DNA of 8,112 nucleotides from Phycisphaerae bacterium (GCA_029259995.1 JAJDEC010000431.1:1-8112), one strand, 5' to 3'. Shown: positions 1 through 5,881, counted from the stretch's first letter. Program-made: numbers and translations. The notes: generated by a model from the letters alone, not told the origin.

Positions 1-142
1 GCGGAAGATACAGGTACAGAAACAGTTGATACGTCCCGAAGGACGCTGCGGGAAACCCGATCCCAGCAACCGCAACGATACGTAGAATTCGCCGGCAGGC
101 GCTGCGGATTGAACCTCTTGATTTTGCTGTTTGCATTTTCAT
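1..142 (-). CDS. Possible N-terminal part of a gene with a signal-like hydrophobic start, cut by the left edge
   Basis: On the minus strand a reading frame opens with ATG at 142 (a second ATG two codons later, at 136) and stays open to the window edge, giving 47 codons. The predicted start is basic (MKMQTAKSRGS, then two adjacent arginines), followed by a hydrophobic stretch RIVAVAGIGFPAASFG and then YQLFLYLYLP. This n-region plus h-region pattern fits a signal peptide or an N-terminal membrane segment. No Shine-Dalgarno sequence precedes the ATG. The product is not recognisable from so short a piece. A plus-strand frame also crosses this stretch and ends at 144, but its sequence looks less protein-like. 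Support is therefore only the open frame and the signal-like N-terminus. Confidence 0.4.
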   Translation of the reverse strand, partial: MKMQTAKSRGSIRSACRRILRIVAVAGIGFPAASFGTYQLFLYLYLP

Positions 143-376
143 GATCGAGGTTCGTTGTCGGGAACAGGTATGCGCGCGCAGCCAAGGTTGCTGATGAATC
201 TATCGGTCTATCAGCCAGGCCGCTTGCATTCATGTCGAGCCGCCGCGACTTAGCGGACGGGCCCATCGAATGACACGCGCGGACAGAGAATTGCCAGCTT
301 GCGGCGCCCCGACATATCGGAAGCAGGATTCCATTCCAATTGCAATCGAACAGGACATTCACGGCTCCGCGGATGG

Positions 377-397
377 CCCGGGTTCGAAGAACCTGGG
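377..397. repeat. Inverted repeat, 9-bp stem with GAA loop
   Basis: CCCGGGTTC (377-385) pairs with GAACCTGGG (389-397) over nine positions, one of them a G-U pair, leaving the three-base loop GAA. No run of T follows on either strand, so this is not a standard intrinsic terminator. It lies in the gene-poor stretch and may be part of a structured RNA or just a chance stem in GC-rich DNA. Confidence 0.5.
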
Positions 398-640
398 GTC
401 ACGATTCTGCAGTTGGAGAAATGCTCGGACGCCGGATCCTGCCCTCGATTCCTGGATGCATCGTCACCCATCGAAACGCACGATACGGTTCGCGTCTTCG
501 AATTCGCGACGCCGCGTCACGTCGCGACAGGGTCCCGGCGGCCCATGAGTTTCCCGATCCACCCGAAGCGCGCATCAAGACAAACCCCTGATGAAGAATC
601 GCATTGGACAACGACGTGGGCCGTGTTTCGACCAAGATGC

Positions 641-743
641 GTTTGCGCGACTTTGCGCCCGTTTGCGCCCCATGGTTTTTCGTGCAAACGACGACAACAC
701 GAAGTGACGAAACGACTTAATGCCTGCAAACCGGCGTGCAAAC
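641..743. repeat. Cluster of GTTTGC/GCAAAC hexamers
   Basis: TTTGCGC occurs three times at exact 10-base spacing (642, 652, 662); two of these copies are preceded by G. The complement GCAAAC then occurs at 684, 726 and 738. That is five exact hexamers plus one near copy in about 100 bases, in both orientations. The first block is also a tandem 10-bp degenerate repeat. The arrangement resembles a multi-site protein-binding region, but no known binding protein can be named from it. Confidence 0.5.
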
Positions 744-793
744 AAATCGCAGCGTCAACGCGCCCGGCACCATCGAAAAACTCGGCGCTCCGC

Positions 794-1519
794 CTATCGT
801 TTCCGCAGGACGAAAAAATAATTGTACAAACTCAGCCCCGGCCGAAACTCGCGCACGATCTCGAATCCGGCGTCGCGAATGTGTCGGCGGATGCGCCGTT
901 TCGGATAGCCGCGCCGATCGAGTTCCCAGTAGTGCTGGCCGTCGAATCGCGGTTTCGACATTTGTCTGAATCCGAGCGACAGGAAGATCGGATCGAGGAT
1001 CGGCAGGTTGAGGCCGACGTTGAAGCCGACAAGCGGACAGGGCAGCGTGATGATGAGCGACTTTCCCGTCACGCGACGCAGTTCCGCGAGGGCTTCGTCG
1101 AATTGTTCGAACGGGAGATGCTCCAGGACTTCGGCAATCAGGATCGTGTCGTAGGCGTTGTCAGCGAAGGGCATCCGCCGCAGATCACCAACAATGCTCG
1201 GTCGCAACGCCGGGTCGACATCAAGCGTCGACACGTCGAGCCCCCAGCGGCGCAGGATCCACGTCGTCAGGCCCATGCCGAGACCGATCTCCAGGGCGCG
1301 CTCGCCGCCGCAGTCGCGCACGGTCTTCGCCTGATACCAGTAGGAGATCATGCGCGGAAGGTTGAGATAGTCGCCAAGGTAATGATCGTGCGACACCTGA
1401 ATCGCGGAATGCTCTGGCCGCTTCGTCGCCGCCGGCGTCTCGGTGGGCGCAGGAATTGCCGATGTTGCACCGGGGGCGTTCGTCGTGTGCGTGGGGTCCG
1501 GGGCGGTCAGCAGCGTCAT
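794..1519 (-). CDS. Class I SAM-dependent methyltransferase (type 11-like)
   Basis: A 241-residue protein that probably transfers a methyl group from S-adenosylmethionine to an unknown small molecule or glycan. Residues 1-38 are rich in Ala, Pro and Thr and look disordered. The Rossmann-type domain begins near residue 70. The glycine-rich SAM-binding motif I is LEIGLGMG (76-83), acidic residues D100/D102 end the second strand, and motif II/III is YDTILIAEVLEHL (123-135), with strand LIITLP at 155-160. The region after 165 (NLPILDPIFLSLG and HYWELDRRGYP) would form the acceptor-side cap. The ATG at 1519 is preceded by AAAGGTGA, a good ribosome binding site. It is transcribed divergently from the Alg14/Alg13 genes, hinting at a role in glycan or lipid-glycan modification, but the substrate cannot be read from sequence. 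Family call is firm; function is inference. Confidence 0.9.
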   Translation of the reverse strand: MTLLTAPDPTHTTNAPGATSAIPAPTETPAATKRPEHSAIQVSHDHYLGDYLNLPRMISYWYQAKTVRDCGGERALEIGLGMGLTTWILRRWGLDVSTLDVDPALRPSIVGDLRRMPFADNAYDTILIAEVLEHLPFEQFDEALAELRRVTGKSLIITLPCPLVGFNVGLNLPILDPIFLSLGFRQMSKPRFDGQHYWELDRRGYPKRRIRRHIRDAGFEIVREFRPGLSLYNYFFVLRKR

Positions 1520-1613
1520 GGAATCACCTTTTCTGGCGGACGGCGCGCACGGAATACGTGTTCGACCGCGTCGTCCTTAGCACTTTATCGACGGCAGGCC
1601 GATAGCATTCTTA

Positions 1614-1630
1614 GCCGCGACGCTCGCGGC
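1614..1630 (+). promoter_or_regulatory. Hairpin just upstream of the Alg14-like start
   Basis: GCCGCGA (1614-1620) and TCGCGGC (1624-1630) are perfect complements with a CGC loop, ending nine bases before the ATG at 1640. The stem occupies the place where a Shine-Dalgarno sequence would be, and none is present. It could limit translation initiation, or be a chance stem in GC-rich DNA. Confidence 0.35.
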
Positions 1631-1639
1631 GCATTCGGC

Positions 1640-2215
1640 ATGCGACTGGATTTCCACGGATTGGACGACGTGATCGACGACGAAGTACCCTACAGCCCGG
1701 CAGACGATCGACCACTGGTGCTCGTGACGCTCTTCGGCGGCGGCTGGTATCGGGAGATCCTCAAGATCTCGGAACGGCTGCCGGCCGAAAAGTTTCGATT
1801 TGCGTACGCCTACGGTTACTTGGACAAAGTTCACGGCGCGGCCGAGCTGCCGATGCCGCATCCCGGCGAGCGGCTTCCGATTCGATTCCTCGGACCAACG
1901 CGGAAACGATGGTTCGGTCGTTTCGTCAATGGATGGAATCTCCTAGTCGCCTGCGTTGAGGCATTCCGAATCGTGCGGAAGCTGCGCCCCGACGTGATCC
2001 TCGGTTTGAGTACCGCGTCGTCGGCGGCGTTGTTCCTGGCGGGGCGGATGTTCGGAGCGCGCTGCATCTACGTCGAATCCCTGACGCGCGTCGACGATCT
2101 GTCGTTGACGGGGCGAATCGTCTACCACACGCGGCTCGCGAACGTCGTCTACGGTCAGTGGCCGCAATTATGTCGACGCTTGCCGCGCGTGCGTTATGCG
2201 GGAGCCGTCTTGTGA
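1640..2215 (+). CDS. Alg14-like membrane/acceptor subunit of a split glycosyltransferase
   Basis: A 191-residue protein of the Alg14 type (bacterial relatives include PssD and Cps14F), the half of a GT-B glycosyltransferase that binds the lipid-linked acceptor and recruits the catalytic half to the membrane. Hydrophobic strand LVLVTLFGGGWYREILKI (26-43) matches the family's N-terminal GG-x-x-x-E loop, with Trp where His is common. PDVILGLSTASSAALFLAG (117-135) is the second Rossmann strand and loop. The hallmark stretch is YVESLTRVDDLSLTGRIVY (144-162), followed by GQWPQL (172-177) and the C-terminal YAGAVL. The ATG at 1640 is the first usable in-frame start near the homologous region; the frame continues far upstream only because it runs antisense to the methyltransferase. 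No clear ribosome binding site is seen. Its stop overlaps the next start by four bases, so the two halves are probably translationally coupled. The transferred sugar is unknown. Confidence 0.88.
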   Translation: MRLDFHGLDDVIDDEVPYSPADDRPLVLVTLFGGGWYREILKISERLPAEKFRFAYAYGYLDKVHGAAELPMPHPGERLPIRFLGPTRKRWFGRFVNGWNLLVACVEAFRIVRKLRPDVILGLSTASSAALFLAGRMFGARCIYVESLTRVDDLSLTGRIVYHTRLANVVYGQWPQLCRRLPRVRYAGAVL

Positions 2216-2685
2216 TCCTCGTGACCGTCGGAACCCAGTTTTTTGACGAATTGATCGCGGAAGTCGATCGGCTCGTCGGCGCCGGAGTGATCCGAGACGA
2301 CGTGTACGCACAGATCGGATTGTGCGAGACGACGCCCAGGCATATCGAGTGGGTGAAGTTCGATCGAAATCTTCACGACAAGATGCGCGAAGCGGATCTC
2401 ATTATCACCCACGCGGGAACGGGATGCGTGATCGAGGCCGTGGAATTGCGGAAGCCGTTCATCGCCGTCGTCAACGGCGGAAAGGCCGGCGATCATCAGC
2501 GCGAGTTTCTGAAAGTGCTCAATACGACACACGATTTTTGCTGGATCGATTCGCCGGCAGGTCTCACATCGGCGCTCAACGAGGCGCGCCCGGCAAAGCC
2601 GTTACAGGGCGAGAGTATCGATCGGCTTTGTGCGGATCTTCAGAATGAAATGGAGGCTGCCGGCCGATCACGTCGCAGTCGCTGA
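2212..2685 (+). CDS. Alg13-like catalytic subunit of a split glycosyltransferase
   Basis: A 157-residue protein matching the C-terminal, nucleotide-sugar-binding half of GT28-type glycosyltransferases (eukaryotic Alg13, bacterial PssE and Cps14G). It starts with the hallmark ILVTVGTQFFDELI (2-15). IEWVKFDRNLHDKMREADLIITHAGTG (45-71) contains the HAGTG loop that contacts the UDP-sugar, then VIEAVELRKPFIAVV (73-87) and the conserved DHQ (94-96) ahead of helix REFLKVL. The GTG start at 2212 is chosen because GGAG lies seven bases upstream, because homology starts exactly here, and because it overlaps the Alg14-like stop in GTGA; a GTG at 2158 would add 18 unrelated residues. The C-terminus (GRSRRSR) is short and basic. 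Together with the upstream gene it should form one membrane-associated enzyme for polysaccharide or lipid-linked glycan synthesis. Sugar specificity cannot be told. Confidence 0.9.
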   Translation: MILVTVGTQFFDELIAEVDRLVGAGVIRDDVYAQIGLCETTPRHIEWVKFDRNLHDKMREADLIITHAGTGCVIEAVELRKPFIAVVNGGKAGDHQREFLKVLNTTHDFCWIDSPAGLTSALNEARPAKPLQGESIDRLCADLQNEMEAAGRSRRSR

Positions 2686-2713
2686 GTACGTAATGGGAAT
2701 CGTTCATCGTGTG

Positions 2714-2754
2714 GAACCGGCGAATAGCCGGTTCGTTACAGGCAATAGGCCTGT
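2714..2754. terminator. Tandem hairpins between convergent genes, probable bidirectional terminator
   Basis: The first stem is perfect over eight pairs: GAACCGGC (2714-2721), loop GAATA, GCCGGTTC (2727-2734). Three bases later comes a second stem of six pairs: ACAGGC (2738-2743), loop AATAG, GCCTGT (2749-2754). Both lie 29-69 bases after the Alg13-like stop, with the convergent gene ending at 2810. There is no clean T-run, so this is not a canonical intrinsic terminator, but the position fits transcription termination or mRNA 3' end protection from both sides. Confidence 0.55.
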
Positions 2755-2809
2755 TGCGGATTCAATGGTTCATTCTGCATTTCAATTTAGTTGTCCGGCA
2801 TCTTTCGAT

Positions 2810-3358
2810 TCAGTTCGAAAGCAAATCGAAACCGCCGGAAGACGAATCCCGGGATTCCCATTGCTGCCGAACGAGCCCGAGTCCGTAGACGCAGTATTCG
2901 AACTTGTCACTGAGTTCGGCAAGCACTTCGCCCGGCGGCGTGACGTCCGCGGAGCTGAGGTTTGACGCGATCAGGTAGGAACGCTTGCCCTGATCGAAGT
3001 AATCGATGAGATCGTCTTTCGCCTTGCGTCGATGGATTCGCCGAAGGTTTTCCGGGTAGACGCCCGTCCAGAAGAGCGTGAAGTCACCGATATGACGATG
3101 ATATTCCCGTTTGCGAATGTCGGGCGTCGTGTGTTCCCCGAGCTCCGTGGCGCAAAGCATGTCGGCCACGTCCTCAATGCGTCGGCCGCTGCCGTCCACG
3201 AGCATGTTGATGCGCTCGACGTGAATGAACTCCGTGAGCAGATCCGTCAGGTAGTCGAGCAGACCGACGCTGGCAATGCCGACGCGTTCCTGAAAGCTCT
3301 CCTCGACGAGGCTTGCAAACCAACGATGCAACGGATGATTCTGTGGCACGTCCTGCAC
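2810..3358 (-). CDS. Unknown protein with conserved-looking HIGDFTLFWTGVYPE core
   Basis: I cannot assign a function. From the preferred GTG start at 3358 the protein has 182 residues, no signal peptide and no membrane segment, and looks mainly helical and cytosolic. The N-terminal half (PLHRWFASLVEESF and LLDYLTDLLTEFIHVERI, residues 9-50) is helical. The centre, YHRHIGDFTLFWTGVYPENL (86-105), has the density of His, Asp, Trp and aromatic residues typical of a conserved functional core, followed by a basic segment (RRIHRRKAKDDLIDYFDQGKRSY). The tail from 168 is Ser/Gly-rich. A longer frame opens with GTG at 3373, but GGAGGAA at 3365-3371 is then an ideal ribosome binding site for the GTG at 3358, so the shorter form is more likely. 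It is divergent from queA and convergent with the Alg13-like gene. The composition and good ribosome binding site make it a real gene. Confidence 0.8.
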   Translation of the reverse strand: MQDVPQNHPLHRWFASLVEESFQERVGIASVGLLDYLTDLLTEFIHVERINMLVDGSGRRIEDVADMLCATELGEHTTPDIRKREYHRHIGDFTLFWTGVYPENLRRIHRRKAKDDLIDYFDQGKRSYLIASNLSSADVTPPGEVLAELSDKFEYCVYGLGLVRQQWESRDSSSGGFDLLSN

Positions 3359-3480
3359 GGCCGATTCCTCCACGCCGTTCGATTCCCACGTGAATACAAC
3401 GAGACGTCGCTGGCGTTATGCGACGACCAACCCTATTTTTATCGTAGGATTCGATTCGCGCCCGGTAAAGGAATTCTGTG

Positions 3481-3497
3481 TGAAACCGCCGGTTTCA
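3481..3497. promoter_or_regulatory. Perfect 8-bp-arm palindrome between divergent genes
   Basis: TGAAACCG (3481-3488) and CGGTTTCA (3490-3497) are exact complements around a single C. The site lies 123 bases upstream of the unknown gene's start (3358, minus strand) and 49 bases upstream of queA (3546, plus strand), the usual place for an operator controlling one or both. It could also fold as a 6-bp hairpin with a 5-base loop in the queA leader. A terminator is unlikely because both genes point away from it. Confidence 0.5.
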
Positions 3498-3545
3498 GGC
3501 TTATCGGGCGATTGTTTTCCTGGATATCGGCGCAAGAGTCGCCGC

Positions 3546-4601
3546 ATGGAGACCGCGATCAAGACGAGCGAACTTCAATACGATCTTCCGCCCTCGCTGA
3601 TCGCTCAGCGGCCGATCGAGCCGCGGGATGCGTCGCGGCTGCTGATCGTGGATCGATCGAGCGGGACATGGCGACACGGGAAGTTTGCCGAGATTCTCGA
3701 TCTGGTGCGAGACGGCGATTGCCTGGTTCGAAACACAACCAAAGTGATTCCTGCAAAATTCGAGGCGCTTCGCGACTCCGGCGCGCGCGTGGGCGGGCTG
3801 TTTCTGCGCGAGCTCGGTCCGGGACGCTGGTCGTGCATGCTGAGCAACGTCAAACGCGTGCGCGACGGCGAACGGCTTCGACTGGGAGAATCCGCGTGGT
3901 CAATTTCGATTGTGTCCCGTGGCGAGCGGGGCGAGTGCGAAGTCGCCGTCGAGCCATCCGGCACCGCGTCGGAGGTACTGGCGGCTGTCGGTCGGACGCC
4001 GCTTCCGCCATATATTCGGCGCGACACGGATTCGTCACGCTCGGACGCAGAAACAGATGTCGACCGCTATCAAACCGTGTTCGCCCGAACGCCGGGCGCC
4101 GTGGCGGCGCCGACCGCGGGATTGCACTTTACGACAGCGCTGATGGATTCGATGGCCGCAAAGGGCGTGACGTTGTCGGATGTGACGCTGCACGTGGGGC
4201 TCGGGACGTTTCAACCCGTCGTCGTCGAGCATCTGGCCGAGCACGAGATGCACAGCGAGTGGTACGAGATGACACAGGGCGCGGCCGAGCGCATCAGGAC
4301 CGCGCGGGCCGGCGGTGGTCGCTCCATCGCAATTGGGACCACGTCAGTCCGCGTCCTGGAGACGATTGCGTCTGGCGGCGAATTGCGAGCCGCAAGCGGA
4401 TGGACGAATCTCCTCATCTATCCGCCGTATGCGTTTCGCGCGACGGATGCGCTCCTGACGAATTTTCATCTTCCGGGGAGTACGTTGCTTGCACTGGTTG
4501 CGGCCTTCGCGGGCTATCAATTGACGATGGCAGCGTACGCCGAAGCGGTTCGTGAGGCGTATCGATTCTTCAGCTACGGCGACGCGATGTTGATCGTCTG
4601 A
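3546..4601 (+). CDS. queA: S-adenosylmethionine:tRNA ribosyltransferase-isomerase QueA
   Basis: QueA moves the ribosyl moiety of S-adenosylmethionine onto 7-aminomethyl-7-deazaguanine at the tRNA wobble position, making epoxyqueuosine, a late step of queuosine synthesis in the cytosol. The 351-residue length matches the family (about 350). Hallmarks run in order: SELQYDLPPSLIAQRPIEPRD (8-28), LVRNTTKVIPAKF (60-72), GRTPLPPYIRR (149-159), RYQTVFARTPGAVAAPTAGLHF (174-195), LHVGLGTFQPV (215-225), GTTSVRVLE (264-272), TNFHLPGSTLLALVAAFAG (305-323) and the C-terminal YRFFSYGDAMLI (339-350). The frame is open further upstream, but family similarity begins right at the ATG at 3546; there is no clear ribosome binding site. 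It stands alone: no tgt, queG or preQ0 genes are in the window. The stop lies 10 bases from the stop of the convergent gene. A palindrome at 3481-3497 may regulate it; no known preQ1 riboswitch pattern was seen. Confidence 0.97.
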   Translation: METAIKTSELQYDLPPSLIAQRPIEPRDASRLLIVDRSSGTWRHGKFAEILDLVRDGDCLVRNTTKVIPAKFEALRDSGARVGGLFLRELGPGRWSCMLSNVKRVRDGERLRLGESAWSISIVSRGERGECEVAVEPSGTASEVLAAVGRTPLPPYIRRDTDSSRSDAETDVDRYQTVFARTPGAVAAPTAGLHFTTALMDSMAAKGVTLSDVTLHVGLGTFQPVVVEHLAEHEMHSEWYEMTQGAAERIRTARAGGGRSIAIGTTSVRVLETIASGGELRAASGWTNLLIYPPYAFRATDALLTNFHLPGSTLLALVAAFAGYQLTMAAYAEAVREAYRFFSYGDAMLIV

Positions 4602-4611
4602 TAGGGAGTAC

Positions 4612-5184
4612 TCAATCGTGCGACCGTGCCGATCGACAAATCCAATCGGCCATCTTGATGGCGAAGCGCTTGCTTTCATCCGATTCGATGAAGATCGACG
4701 TTGTGAAGCCATTGAGCCGGCCGACGAAGCACCATACAAAGTGCCGAGTTCCCGATTGCCTGGAAAACGCAATCAGGCTGCCATTCTCTTCAGCCATCAT
4801 GATGGGGTATTCAGTGACGGACCTTTCGATTGATCGAAGTCCGTCAAAATGCGAGGCGATGATCGGATCGTTTTCACTTCCGTGAAAGAAGCTGATGCGG
4901 CAGACGATTTCGTTGTCGCGACTTCCCGTATACGTGGTTTCAATCGGCGAATCACTCGGATCGCTGCTGCCTGGCATTCGATTCCATTGCAGGACATCCG
5001 GAAGCGAGAACACGATCGGACAGTCTTGCAGACTGACTTCTGTCGCCTCTTTCCATTGAACGGGCGCGCGCGAAGCAACCTGCATCTGTGCAAGCGCGAT
5101 CGTTACGGACAAAGCAATCGCCATCGTCGCAATCGTCCATCCGGGCTTGGCTGGTTTTTCGCGTGAGTGCTGAGTCCACATCAT
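4612..5184 (-). CDS. Unknown protein with N-terminal membrane anchor
   Basis: I do not recognise this family. From ATG at 5184 the protein has 190 residues: a short basic head, one hydrophobic segment (GWTIATMAIALSVTIALAQ, residues 15-33) that would serve as an uncleaved anchor or signal peptide, and a mixed alpha/beta domain probably outside the cytoplasm. Four cysteines (C55, C95, C152, C183) could form two disulfides. FVWCFVGRLNGFTTSIFI (149-166) looks like a buried beta pair. Starts at 5184, at 5181 and a TTG at 5220 are all possible; none has a Shine-Dalgarno sequence, and the ATG places the basic head directly before the hydrophobic segment. It ends 10 bases from queA in convergent orientation, so a link to queuosine synthesis is not implied. 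The frame is long and protein-like, which makes the gene likely real. Confidence 0.7.
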   Translation of the reverse strand: MMWTQHSREKPAKPGWTIATMAIALSVTIALAQMQVASRAPVQWKEATEVSLQDCPIVFSLPDVLQWNRMPGSSDPSDSPIETTYTGSRDNEIVCRISFFHGSENDPIIASHFDGLRSIERSVTEYPIMMAEENGSLIAFSRQSGTRHFVWCFVGRLNGFTTSIFIESDESKRFAIKMADWICRSARSHD

Positions 5185-5300
5185 TTGAATGAGGATAGTT
5201 TCGTCATGATCAAGATGCAAGATTCACGCGACGAGGCAGCGATCGAAACGTTGACGTTCAAAGAGCGTCCGCATTCTTTTCGACCGTCCATCTTGCGTTG

Positions 5301-5318
5301 CGGCGGATGGATCCGCCG
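5301..5318 (-). terminator. Strong GC hairpin downstream of the tail-anchored gene, possible terminator
   Basis: CGGCGGAT (5301-5308) and ATCCGCCG (5311-5318) are perfect complements separated by GG; in RNA the folded form would be a 6-bp stem with a 6-base loop. A smaller inverted repeat, GTGTC-CC-GACAC, lies at 5329-5340. Both sit directly after the minus-strand stop at 5349 and before the next minus-strand gene. No T-run follows, so termination is only suggested by position. Confidence 0.4.
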
Positions 5319-5348
5319 ACTTGGGTCCGTGTCCCGACACACGCGGAT

Positions 5349-5744
5349 CTAATTCGCAAAGGCCCAGATCAGGAGAATCGCGACGAGTATCAGCACAGGC
5401 ACAAAGAGTGATCGCGCCGTCCCGGCGAGAGAATCGTCCGCCTTCGCGACGAAGTGCGTGTTGGCGTCCGTCTCGCGGCCGTCCAAGGCCGCCGGCGCGG
5501 CGACACCGCATTCATACTCGACGGCGCGAATGATGAGGCGGGCCTCAAACGTGTCGATGCCGAGCCGTCGCGCGAAGGTGATGAGTTCGCGTCTCTGCGA
5601 CCATCGAAGTGGGCCGTCTTCGATCTGCATCTTGATCAATTCCCGGAAGAGTTGCCTCCCGAATTGGCGATCGAGCTGCGGCGCCGGCGGCGACGAAGCG
5701 AATTGGGATTGGTCGTTTGGATCGTTTGGCGCGCGTTTGCGCAT
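5349..5744 (-). CDS. Small tail-anchored protein of unknown function
   Basis: A 131-residue protein with a cytosolic N-terminal part and a single C-terminal membrane segment, SLFVPVLILVAILLIWAFAN (112-131), that ends the chain: the pattern of a tail-anchored protein. Residues 1-25 are Pro/Ser-rich and polar. The segment from LDRQFGRQLFRELIKMQIED (24-43) through RWSQRRELITFARRLGID (47-64) to EARLIIRAVEYECG (67-80) is helical and looks like a folded domain; the linker 81-111 is flexible. The ATG at 5744 is preferred over an in-frame ATG at 5792 because GGAGGGG lies just upstream (TTGGAGGGGAGCACCG then ATG). It is divergent from the RNA helicase gene. No catalytic motif is visible, so an adaptor or membrane-tethering role is only a guess. 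Confidence 0.75.
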   Translation of the reverse strand: MRKRAPNDPNDQSQFASSPPAPQLDRQFGRQLFRELIKMQIEDGPLRWSQRRELITFARRLGIDTFEARLIIRAVEYECGVAAPAALDGRETDANTHFVAKADDSLAGTARSLFVPVLILVAILLIWAFAN

Positions 5745-5852
5745 CGGTGCTCCCCTCCAAACGACGTTATGCCGGGGGATTCGGGAGTCCACGCGGTCGT
5801 GCGCAGGAACGGCGTTTGTCCGCTAAAGTCGCATACGATCGAGGTTTGCGGC

Positions 5853-5881
5853 TTGTGACATTGACCGATTGGTCCTAATAT
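5853..5881 (+). promoter_or_regulatory. Candidate sigma-70-type promoter for the helicase gene
   Basis: TTGTGA (5853-5858) as -35 and TAATAT (5876-5881) as -10 are separated by 17 bases, the optimal spacing. Transcription would start near 5888, leaving a leader of about 40 bases before the ATG at 5928. The spacer holds a small inverted repeat, GACC-GATT-GGTC (5863-5874), which might be an operator. This is a pattern match only. Confidence 0.45.

Larger units (their letters stand above)
143..793. other. Long stretch without a convincing gene
   Basis: No open frame here looks like a real protein: all are short, arginine-rich and overlap one another on both strands. The stretch lies downstream of the methyltransferase stop and upstream of the possible gene that starts at 142, both on the minus strand. 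It holds a 9-bp hairpin at 377-397 and a cluster of the hexamer GTTTGC and its complement at 641-743. I see no tRNA, rRNA or mobile-element signature. It could be a regulatory region, an untranslated RNA or a decayed gene. Confidence 0.5.

Noticed and set aside
1..144. Plus-strand 3' end of a gene finishing at 144
   Set aside because: The frame is open to the edge but its residues look random apart from a short hydrophobic end; the antisense frame starting at 142 has a more convincing signal-like N-terminus.
380..400. GGTTCGAAGAACC as a possible tRNA T-arm
   Set aside because: The T-loop-like GGTTCGA is part of a 9-bp hairpin with a three-base loop; no acceptor stem, anticodon arm or D-arm can be laid out around it.
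143..793. Mobile element or CRISPR remnant in the gene-free stretch
   Set aside because: No transposase fragments, terminal inverted repeats, target duplications or regularly spaced long repeats are visible; the 10-base repeats are too short for CRISPR.
299..2215. A 638-codon plus-strand open frame ending with the Alg14-like protein
   Set aside because: Its first two thirds run antisense to the methyltransferase and through non-coding DNA and are arginine-rich with no family likeness; only the part from 1640 is homologous to Alg14. It is not a fusion protein.
3374..3545. preQ1-type riboswitch before queA
   Set aside because: I found no short pseudoknot pattern with an A-rich tail typical of preQ1 riboswitches; the only structure is the palindrome at 3481-3497.
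3032..4555. A 507-codon plus-strand open frame across the unknown gene and queA
   Set aside because: It is antisense to the gene at 2810-3358 and then out of frame with queA, whose motifs are unmistakable; the sequence is Arg/Ala-rich shadow.
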